A DNA stretch of 6,748 nucleotides from assembly GCA_022402405.1 (NCBI GenBank), contig JAKRSG010000317.1, positions 1 to 6,748 on the forward strand, written 5' to 3'. The translations under genes and the position numbers were made by a program. This document shows, piece by piece, positions 1-5,551 of the stretch (within the stretch, counting starts at the first letter, position 1; each line of letters begins with the position of its first letter). Below the pieces are notes generated by a model, which saw only the letters and a list, made by a program, of their open reading frames with translations, was not told where the DNA came from and searched no databases. The DNA is from Bacteroidia bacterium (GTDB lineage: Bacteria > Bacteroidota > Bacteroidia > UKL13-3).

Positions 1-1124
1 TTTTAAAAAGCGCCAGCTTATGTGATTATTATTTTGAGGTAGCGGAACAAGTTCTTAAAGAAGAATATCAACGTTTAGCAAGCGGCTCTAATATAAAAAT
101 TGAGAACATTCCCTTAGGAACAGTTTTAGGAGTTTTTCCATGGAATTTCCCTTTTTGGCAAATCTTACGAAGTGCCATTCCTACGGCAGTTAGCGGCAAT
201 GCCATGCTCATAAAACCTGCTCCCAATGTAGGTTTATGCAGCAAAGCACTTCAAGAACTCATAAATGAGAGCGGCATTCCAACAGGTATATTAAAAGTTG
301 CATTACTCAACAATGAACAAATAGAAAGCTGTATAGCCAGTAACTATATTCATGCTGTAACCTTTACAGGAAGCACCAAAACAGGAGCCTATTTGGCATC
401 TCTTGCTGGCAAACACCTCAAGCCTATTGTGTTAGAATTAGGTGGTTCAGACCCACTCATTTTATTAGATGATGTAAATTTACCTGAAGTGATGGATGAG
501 ATTTTATTTAGTCGATTTCAGAACAACGGACAAAGCTGTGTGGCAGCAAAAAGATTCTTGGTTCAAACCGAAATGAAAGAAGAATTTTTAGCATTAGCTA
601 AGCAAAAAATAGCTACCATGAATTTAGGAAACCCCTTGGATGAAGATGTGAAAATTGGTCCATTAGCGCGCAAAGACTTAGCAGAAAATTTGGTGACTCA
701 ACTAAAAACGAGCCTTGATGCAGGGGCAAATTTATATTGGCAGCAAGAACAAATTCCGGAACAAGGTTACTTCTTTGCGCCCTGCATTTTAACGGATATT
801 CCCGCAGATAATTTGGCGGCTCAAGAAGAATTATTCGGACCTATTTTATCTGTGTTTACTTACCAAAATGAATTAGAATTAATTTCTATTGCCAATCAAA
901 CAGAATACGGATTAGGCGCGAGTATATTTACACAAAACATTGAACGTGCCAAGAGAATTGCAGAGCAAATAGAAAGCGGCATGGTTTACATAAACCAGAT
1001 GGTAAAGAGCGACCCAAGTATCCCTTTTGGCGGAATCAAAAAATCTGGATTTGGAAGAGAACTAGGTGCCGCTGGCCTGCTAGCCTTTTGCCAACAGAAA
1101 ACAACTTGGGTTAAGCTATCTTAA
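1..1124 (+). CDS. Aldehyde dehydrogenase, Sad/YneI-like succinate-semialdehyde dehydrogenase (5' end missing)
   Basis: This NAD(P)-dependent aldehyde dehydrogenase oxidises an aldehyde, most likely succinate semialdehyde, to the acid in the cytoplasm. The reading frame is open from base 3 to the stop at 1122-1124, giving 373 visible residues. Members usually have about 450-480, so some 80-100 N-terminal residues lie outside the window, and the ATG at 204 is internal. Visible family marks, numbered from the first full codon, are PWNFPFW (47-53), LIKPAPN with the cofactor-binding Lys (K71), the GSTKTG loop (123-128), the general base Glu in LELGGSDP (E145), the catalytic Cys in NNGQSC (C179, bases 537-539), EELFGP, and FGGIKKSGFGRELG near the C-terminus. 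The LELGGSDP, QSCVAAKRF and KKSGFGREL stretches resemble E. coli Sad (YneI) more than GabD as I recall them. The exact substrate is inferred. It converges with the lipoprotein gene, only 3 bp away. Confidence 0.9.
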   Translation, partial: LKSASLCDYYFEVAEQVLKEEYQRLASGSNIKIENIPLGTVLGVFPWNFPFWQILRSAIPTAVSGNAMLIKPAPNVGLCSKALQELINESGIPTGILKVALLNNEQIESCIASNYIHAVTFTGSTKTGAYLASLAGKHLKPIVLELGGSDPLILLDDVNLPEVMDEILFSRFQNNGQSCVAAKRFLVQTEMKEEFLALAKQKIATMNLGNPLDEDVKIGPLARKDLAENLVTQLKTSLDAGANLYWQQEQIPEQGYFFAPCILTDIPADNLAAQEELFGPILSVFTYQNELELISIANQTEYGLGASIFTQNIERAKRIAEQIESGMVYINQMVKSDPSIPFGGIKKSGFGRELGAAGLLAFCQQKTTWVKLS

Positions 1125-1127
1125 AAA

Positions 1128-2312
1128 TTAATTCTTAGGATTAACTTTTAAAATCTGGCTTGTAAGTGCATTGGTAAAATAAAGAGTATTATCTGTATTT
1201 AAAACAATACCCATAATACCTTTTTGCCCCGTATTAATACGAGATATTTCCGATTTTGTTTGTGTATTGAAACAAATTATTTCACCTGTTTCGTAATCAG
1301 AAACGAAGAGCCTGTTTTTATTAATTGCTATTCCGCATGGACGTTTAAGTCCAAAACTACTTGGGACCACCTCTTCCCAGTTAACTCCTTTCATTTCCCA
1401 ATACTCATCTAGCTCTTCATTAATTAAAGGTAGATTTCCTGCCTTTTCTCCAGAACGTATATTCATACGTAAAATTCTCTTATTTCCTCCATCTACTATA
1501 TACAACCATTCTGTATTGGCATCTAAAATCATATGAGATGGAACTTCTGGATCTCGTTTAACCTTAACTTCAGTGTATCTATGCACTTTACCATCTCCGT
1601 GATAATGCATACCGGGTCCATGATCGGCGGCAAAATTATATTTTACAATATCGCCATGGTACCCATCGAAAACAAAAAATATGTTATGAAATAATGCAGC
1701 AATTCCCATGCTATAAGGGCTGGCATGAAGCATATCTAAATGACTTCCATTAGTACCCGGACCATGATTTTTAGCGTAGATGTTTAAATCACTTGACCAC
1801 AAAGTAGGGCCCGTAAAAGTACCGCCATTATGATTGGCATCGAGAACATTAGCCGTAGTTGCCCAATTACCATTTTCACTAAAAGCGATAGCACTAGGTA
1901 ACGACATAAAATGCCAAGCATTTCCATCTTTTCTATAATCGAATTTTTGATTAGGCGAACCAACATCTGTAAGCATTACCGTTGAACCACCTGTGCTAGC
2001 TGTTTCTTTGTTGATAATCCATAGTTCATTGGGTCTATGAGGATGAAAATCTAGATCTTGCGGCTCACTAACTCTAGAACTAGAATTGGCTATTAAAACA
2101 ATCTCAGGGGCAGTATTACTAGCGTTAGCAAAGAATTCTGGAACTAAAGACGGACTAATTTCTAATTCACTTGGCTCCTCTCTTTTACATGAACTTAAAA
2201 CAGTTAATCCACAAACCAACCATACAAGTATATTTGATTTTCTTAATTTGTATGAATTAACTCTAACACTTGTTAATAAAGGTAATAGAGATTGAATATT
2301 TTTATGGTTCAT
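1128..2312 (-). CDS. Histidine-rich NHL/beta-propeller-like lipoprotein
   Basis: A 394-residue predicted lipoprotein of unknown specific function. The hydrophobic stretch at about 28-40 ends in a lipobox-like LSSC, with the lipid-anchor Cys at residue 42. The following KREEPSE resembles the charged signals that send Bacteroidota lipoproteins to the cell surface, so exposure outside the outer membrane is plausible. About 23 residues precede the hydrophobic core, which is long, but no later in-frame ATG, GTG or TTG fits a signal peptide. The body has NHL-like blades: DLDFHPHRPNELWII (86-100), MILDANTEWLYIVDGGNKRI (261-280), RPCGIAINKNRLFVSDYETG (324-343) and GIVLNTDNTLYFTN (368-381). The middle is rich in His, with HGPG at 183-186 and again at 231-234 (the second followed by MHYHGDGKVH). 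This could bind metal or a cofactor, which is inference. It lies 70 bp downstream of the T9SS protein gene on the same strand. Confidence 0.8.
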   Translation of the reverse strand: MNHKNIQSLLPLLTSVRVNSYKLRKSNILVWLVCGLTVLSSCKREEPSELEISPSLVPEFFANASNTAPEIVLIANSSSRVSEPQDLDFHPHRPNELWIINKETASTGGSTVMLTDVGSPNQKFDYRKDGNAWHFMSLPSAIAFSENGNWATTANVLDANHNGGTFTGPTLWSSDLNIYAKNHGPGTNGSHLDMLHASPYSMGIAALFHNIFFVFDGYHGDIVKYNFAADHGPGMHYHGDGKVHRYTEVKVKRDPEVPSHMILDANTEWLYIVDGGNKRILRMNIRSGEKAGNLPLINEELDEYWEMKGVNWEEVVPSSFGLKRPCGIAINKNRLFVSDYETGEIICFNTQTKSEISRINTGQKGIMGIVLNTDNTLYFTNALTSQILKVNPKN

Positions 2313-2382
2313 AAGTTATGATGATTGAATGTTTGTAATGATTAGTATGTGGATATTGTTATTCCTGACAATTTTAAAAGAT

Positions 2383-2991
2383 TTAAGGAATAATAAACTT
2401 ACCAGAAATTGAAACCTCTTGACCATCAGATTGAATTACAAAATAAAATATGCCTTTTGGAAGATCAGCTGCATTAAATGTAAAAAAACCTGAATCTGAT
2501 AATTGCTCAAAAACTTTTGCTCCAGTATTATTATAAACTAGAATTTTATATTGTGAGAAAAGCTTGTTATCAATATAAATATTAGTAATTCCGAAAGCAG
2601 GATTTGGTTTAATTAAGTAACCATTCCCATATGCTTCAAAAAGAGTGTATGAAACCGAAGAGGTAAATCCATAACCTCCTAGTTCCAGTTTATAATAGAG
2701 CTTTTGATTTACGATGGGATTAAGATCTATAAAATTATACGTTATGGGTTCAGAAGAACTACCACAAACCCCATCTATCATTCCAATTAAGTCATAATTT
2801 AGACTGTCGGTTGACCTTAATACTTTAATCCCATTACATGTATTACCAGATCTTATTGTACAAGTAATATAGACTTTACCTTCCTCACCAAAAACATGGA
2901 ATTTATCTAGAATAGAAAGATTTTGAGATTGTAAACTTGAACAAATCAAGAACAAATTAAACAAAAACAGAAACTTTAGCCTACTCAACAT
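2383..2991 (-). CDS. Small secreted protein with type IX secretion C-terminal sorting domain
   Basis: A 202-residue exported protein. The N-terminus MLSRLKFLFLFNLFLICSSLQSQ is a Sec signal peptide, with likely cleavage near residue 22 before QNLS. Residues about 30-118 look like the FN3/Ig-like beta domain common in Bacteroidota secreted proteins: GKVYITCTIRSGNTCNG, then IKVLRSTDSLNYDLIG, then an FIDL...LYYKLEL pattern. Residues about 124-202 match the type A sorting domain (TIGR04183-like): KPNPAFGITNIYI, a YKILVYNNTGAKVF strand, LPKGIFYFVIQSDGQ, and a final KFIIP. Family knowledge says this domain directs passage through the T9SS and attachment to, or release from, the surface. The cargo domain is small, with Cys at 44, 52 and 76 that might form a disulfide. 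No enzyme motif is visible, so the function is unknown and an adhesive or binding role is only a guess. A candidate promoter lies upstream. Confidence 0.82.
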   Translation of the reverse strand: MLSRLKFLFLFNLFLICSSLQSQNLSILDKFHVFGEEGKVYITCTIRSGNTCNGIKVLRSTDSLNYDLIGMIDGVCGSSSEPITYNFIDLNPIVNQKLYYKLELGGYGFTSSVSYTLFEAYGNGYLIKPNPAFGITNIYIDNKLFSQYKILVYNNTGAKVFEQLSDSGFFTFNAADLPKGIFYFVIQSDGQEVSISGKFIIP

Positions 2992-3044
2992 GTGAATTCT
3001 TTTTTGAAGTATACTGCATAGTCAGTAACACTTTAAAAAAGGTT

Positions 3045-3077
3045 CAACGTTATTAAATAATTTTACTTTCCGGCAAA
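3045..3077 (-). promoter_or_regulatory. Candidate Bacteroidota-type promoter of the T9SS protein gene
   Basis: On the minus strand, TTTG (3077-3074, inside the end of the LytTR gene) is followed after 21 bases by TAACGTTG (3052-3045). The Bacteroidota sigma consensus is TTTG, 17-23 bases, TAnnTTTG, so the -33 box is perfect and the -7 box has one mismatch. It lies 54-86 bp before the ATG at 2991. Such short AT-rich matches occur by chance, so this is tentative. Confidence 0.3.
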
Positions 3078-3479
3078 CGGACGATAATTGGAAAATAGAT
3101 ATCTTTTAATAAGAGTCATATCTACCCCCGGCAACATACCAAAATGCTTGAGATGTAAGGAAAAATCTCCGTTGTGTTCTTCAATCTTTATGCAATCTTT
3201 AATATTTACCATAGAGAAGTTGCGCACCGGAATAAACCCATTATGTTTTAACACTTGCATGGTTGAAAGAACCAAGATAGAATCTGAATGTATTTTAAAT
3301 GTGTTATGACTACAATATAAATACATATACTCGAAACTTGGGTCGAACATAAATAGAGTAACCTGACTAATTTCAATAAATTCGACGCCACTTTCGTGGT
3401 TTAAAACAAGAAATTTTTGATCCTTAGCTGGTTTCGAATTCAGCGTATATTTTTTCTCTTTTATTGCACGTATTACCAT
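3063..3479 (-). CDS. Stand-alone LytTR-type DNA-binding regulator
   Basis: A 138-residue cytoplasmic protein that appears to be a LytTR DNA-binding domain without a receiver. From about residue 22 to 130 it follows the family pattern: FLVLNHESGVEFIEISQV for the first strands, a YMYLYCSHNTFKI hairpin, ILVLSTMQVLKHNGFIPVRN, then SMVNIKDCIKIEEHNGDFSLHL, which matches the family's HRSxxVNLxxI...l.l block, and a final LIKRYL helix. The usual 'RxHRS' is altered to PVRNFS, so it is a divergent member. Family knowledge: LytTR domains bind pairs of short direct repeats upstream of target genes, often for secreted or cell-surface functions. The first about 20 residues are a basic leader without a recognisable domain. 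It follows the receiver-AraC gene by 87 bp, and that gap holds a candidate -7 box and a palindrome, so it may have its own promoter and could be autoregulated. Its targets are unknown; the next gene downstream is the obvious candidate. Confidence 0.75.
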   Translation of the reverse strand: MVIRAIKEKKYTLNSKPAKDQKFLVLNHESGVEFIEISQVTLFMFDPSFEYMYLYCSHNTFKIHSDSILVLSTMQVLKHNGFIPVRNFSMVNIKDCIKIEEHNGDFSLHLKHFGMLPGVDMTLIKRYLFSNYRPFAGK

Positions 3480-3513
3480 GAGGTAAAACTGATAAAAACA
3501 TATGCTAAAAAGT

Positions 3514-3525
3514 AGTCAATTGACT
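3514..3525. promoter_or_regulatory. 12-bp perfect palindrome upstream of the LytTR gene, possible operator
   Basis: AGTCAATTGACT reads the same on both strands. It overlaps a second 8-bp palindrome, ACTGCAGT (3523-3530). It sits 35-46 bp before the LytTR ATG, just downstream of a -7-like box, where a bound dimer could block transcription. No protein is known to bind it, so the operator role is inferred from symmetry and position. Confidence 0.35.
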
Positions 3526-3537
3526 GCAGTGTTTATA

Positions 3538-3545
3538 CAAAAATA
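3538..3545 (-). promoter_or_regulatory. Candidate -7 promoter box of the LytTR gene
   Basis: On the minus strand these bases read TATTTTTG, a full match to the Bacteroidota -7 consensus TAnnTTTG, about 59 bp before the LytTR ATG. No TTTG is present at the expected -33 distance, so only half of the promoter signature is there. Confidence 0.3.
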
Positions 3546-3566
3546 GGAAATAAAAATTCTGCCTAA

Positions 3567-4346
3567 TTAGCTGCTTTTTTCTCCCTTATTTAATTTTGAA
3601 GGAAGCACACCAAACTTATCTTTAAACTTTTTTGTAAAGTGATTATGGTTGTTAAACCCACAATGATAAAGCACTTCTGAGATAGGGGCGGCATCTGCCT
3701 CAATCATGTTTTTTGCCTTTTGTAGACGCATATCTATGATGAGTTTAAAAAGCGACTGCCCACAAATACGTTTGATATTTTTCTGAATAGAAGAAATACT
3801 CATTGGAAACTCTGCTGCAAAGTCGGATAACGCTAGTTCGTCGTTAGCGATATTTTTATCAATGAATGCTTTAATTTGGTTCAAGAATTTTTGATCTCTA
3901 GAATCAAATTTTGATTCAACATTATTTACCAAATTGGCGATAATAACCTGCTTTCTATTTTCGATGTTGTTTCTACATTTAAACACCAGTTCGTGTAAAG
4001 AGAAAGGCTTAGTTATGTAATCATCAGCCATTAAACCTAGAGCCATTAACTTATCATCAATAGTAGTTTTGGCGGTTAAGAAAATAAATGGCAAATGAGA
4101 TAATCTTGGATCAGACTTTACAAATTTTAACAACTCTATACCATCCATAACAGGCATTGCCCAATCAGAAACCACTAATGAAACCCGCTTGGCTATTAGC
4201 AATTGCTTCGCCTCCAAACCATTTGAGGCTTCATATACATGATACCCTTCTAGCTCCAAAACAGCAGAAATATTGCTCCTTAACACTGGATCATCTTCAC
4301 ATACTATAATTTTATCTGCTAAAAAACTTTTACTATTTGTTGCCAT
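3567..4346 (-). CDS. Response regulator, receiver domain plus AraC-type DNA-binding domain
   Basis: A 259-residue cytoplasmic two-component regulator. Residues about 12-128 are a receiver: acidic pair D18/D19 in VCEDDP, phospho-acceptor D61 in VVSDWAMPVMDG, T91 in FLTAK, and K113 in DDYITKPFS. All key residues for phosphorylation are present. Residues about 155-255 are an AraC/XylS helix-turn-helix domain: the first helix pair around ELALSDFAAEFPMSISSIQK and the second, conserved block around ISEVLYHCGFNNHNHFTKKFKDKFGVLPS, where the usual 'GF.....F.r.FK...G.sPs' pattern is clear. It therefore likely turns genes on when phosphorylated. The start is ATG, only 15 bp after the stop of the REC-HK gene, so the two are probably co-transcribed and the kinase is the natural phosphate donor. 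Its receiver resembles that of the kinase (FIFLTAK, DDYI.KPFS), consistent with either duplication or ordinary family conservation. No cognate periplasmic sensor is encoded in the window. Confidence 0.93.
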   Translation of the reverse strand: MATNSKSFLADKIIVCEDDPVLRSNISAVLELEGYHVYEASNGLEAKQLLIAKRVSLVVSDWAMPVMDGIELLKFVKSDPRLSHLPFIFLTAKTTIDDKLMALGLMADDYITKPFSLHELVFKCRNNIENRKQVIIANLVNNVESKFDSRDQKFLNQIKAFIDKNIANDELALSDFAAEFPMSISSIQKNIKRICGQSLFKLIIDMRLQKAKNMIEADAAPISEVLYHCGFNNHNHFTKKFKDKFGVLPSKLNKGEKSS

Positions 4347-4361
4347 ACATTCTTATTCTAA

Positions 4362-5463
4362 TTAATTTTCGGAATACCTTAAACTCAGTTGAAATTTTAC
4401 TGCATTTGGGTCGGCATCCATAAAAGATAAATCACCATCCAAAACATTCATAATCTCTTTAGTTAAAAATAAACCCAATCCTAATCCCTCTATTACTTTA
4501 TTTCCATCAATAAATTGATTGTAAGGAGCCACTTTTGCAAATTTCTCCTTAGTAAATCTAAATCTATTCGGATATTCTAAATCTAATTTTGCTCCCCTTG
4601 CCAATAAAAATATATCCCAAATAACCATATCGCCTAACTGGGAGAATTTAAAAGCATTTTCACTTAATTCTTCCAATACTCGTTTCAATAAAAACTTATC
4701 TGTTCTTATTGTACTACCTTCCACAGAGAGCACTAAATCTTTGGAACGATTATAGTTTCCTGCCACATTTACAATGGTATTTACTATAAAGCTAGCTGGC
4801 ACATCCTCAATAAATGGATGGTAGCTTTTGGTAGAAAACTCGTTGTTTAATATAAAATTATTAATGGCTCTACTCAATCTAAGTCCGCTTCTTTGTATTA
4901 CATCTAAAATAGATTTAGTTTCAAGATCCATCTGCAGTTTTTCTGCATTACCCACCATTAATTGAGATCCGGTTAAAATACCGCTCAAACATGTATTAAA
5001 CTCATGATAAGGCGTCTCTAATATTTGTTTACTTACCTTGCTAATTGCATCGTCGATACTGGCCTTGCGTAAATCACTTTTTTCAAACTTTTTTTCTATG
5101 GCAACTATTAAATCATCAAAAGAAAATGGCTTAATTATGTAGTCATCTGCACCCAAGTTCATCCCTTTTCTAAGGTCGGCCTGACTACTCTTAGCAGTTA
5201 GGAAAATGAAGATGGTAAAGTTTAGCGGATAATTTTTTTTTTTGCACCTCCTCCAAGAAAGCGTAGCCATCCATCTCGGGCATCATAATATCACAGATTA
5301 TTAACTCTGGCTTAAAAGTCTCATACTGAACCAAACCTTCATACCCGTTGCTAGCCCATGAAACAGAATAATCATTCAAAGTTAGAAACTCAACTAAGTT
5401 GTTTCTGATGTGAATATCATCCTCTACTATTAGAATTTTCCGATTGTTTTTTGTACTTTTCAT
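4362..5463 (-). CDS. Receiver-histidine kinase hybrid, split by a frameshift in an A11 tract
   Basis: A soluble REC-HK signalling protein spread over two reading frames. The first runs from ATG at 5463 to a stop at 5191; the second carries the remainder and ends at 4362. Removing one A from the 11-A run (5233-5243) joins them into a 366-residue protein, used here for numbering. Receiver (about 10-125): ILIVEDD, phospho-acceptor D58 in IICDIMMPEMDG, T89 in FLTAK, K111 in DDYIIKPFS. Dimerisation/phospho-acceptor domain: PYHEFNTCLSGI with H153. ATPase domain: N-box SENAFKFS with N269, an F-box-like APYNQF, and G-box EGLGLGLFLTKEI (326-331 for GLGLGL). A classical DxGxG is not seen; YPNRFRFTKEK stands in its place, as in some other REC-HK kinases. 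Without a shift the product is only about 90 residues and lacks half the receiver. It could be a recent pseudogene, a sequencing error, or a gene expressed by slippage. ATG 5463 is preferred to the in-frame TTG at 5493 because IR symmetry and receiver spacing fit it and ATG is the commoner start. Confidence 0.85.
5233..5243 (-). repeat. A11 homopolymer at the frameshift point
   Basis: The plus strand has eleven T, so the coding strand has eleven A, between GAGGTGC and TTATCC. It is the longest single-base run noticed in the window. It lies in the receiver between the third helix and the fourth strand. Ten A (or thirteen) would restore one open frame: VQKKNYPLNF. A run of this length is prone to polymerase slippage in replication and transcription, and to sequencing error. 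Confidence 0.9.
5245..5254 (-). promoter_or_regulatory. Strong Shine-Dalgarno-like sequence inside the REC-HK gene
   Basis: The coding strand reads GGAGGAGGTG, one base before the A11 tract. AGGAGGTG is fully complementary to the usual 16S rRNA 3' end CACCUCCU. No gene start in the window has a comparable sequence. It may simply encode Glu-Glu-Val, but such sequences can pause ribosomes and promote frameshifting. No sensible start codon lies at the right distance downstream in the kinase frame, so an internal initiation site is less likely. Confidence 0.4.
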
Positions 5464-5494
5464 TGAATAAGCAATGATATAAAGCTTATTCAAT
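5462..5494. promoter_or_regulatory. Perfect 11-bp inverted repeat overlapping the REC-HK start codon
   Basis: ATTGAATAAGC (5462-5472) and GCTTATTCAAT (5484-5494) are exact inverted copies around an 11-base spacer, with arm centres 22 bp apart, about two helical turns. On the mRNA the last two stem bases are the A and U of the AUG at 5463. It could be a dimer operator or a hairpin that hides the start codon. A weak -7-like TAATATTG (5498-5491) overlaps the upstream arm, which would suit repression, but its nearest TTTG is 27 bases upstream, too far for a normal promoter. Confidence 0.5.
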
Positions 5495-5551
5495 ATTAAT
5501 TAATACTTATGCGGAATAAAATATACAAAAAAGGGAAAATTTAAGTTTTTT

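Noticed and set aside
204..206. ATG at 204 as the true start of the aldehyde dehydrogenase
   Set aside because: The frame upstream is open to the window edge and encodes conserved family sequence, including PWNFPFW, so this Met is internal.
1224..1412. Open frame on the plus strand inside the lipoprotein gene (similar ones at 1784-1966 on the minus strand and 2086-2295 on the plus strand)
   Set aside because: They lie within a long, motif-supported coding frame, have no recognisable domain or signal, and look like chance frames.
3008..3015. AGTATACT palindrome upstream of the T9SS gene
   Set aside because: Eight symmetric bases in AT-rich DNA are expected by chance; nothing else marks it except the adjacent shared hexamers listed separately.
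3088..3309. Open plus-strand frame opposite the LytTR gene
   Set aside because: It overlaps the LytTR domain entirely, has no family resemblance and is a by-product of AT-rich coding sequence.
5225..5243. dnaX-like -1 frameshift at the A11 tract
   Set aside because: A -1 shift gives ATT ATC CGC and then a TAA stop. Only +1 or -2 (or loss of one A) enters the kinase frame.
5191..5270. Separate kinase gene starting at the ATG of 5270
   Set aside because: Its first residues (MATLSWRRC) are an out-of-frame reading of the receiver codons, and the frame then enters the middle of the receiver. It is better explained as the second half of a frameshifted gene.
5464..5493. Longer REC-HK start at the TTG of 5493, adding ten residues
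   Set aside because: It is a TTG, whereas an ATG at 5463 lies ten codons before the receiver's first strand, the normal distance. The extra codons fall inside the inverted repeat, which makes more sense as a leader.
5515..5551. Terminator after nadD
   Set aside because: There are A and T runs, but only a few A-T pairs could form a stem and there is no GC core, so a Rho-independent terminator cannot be supported.
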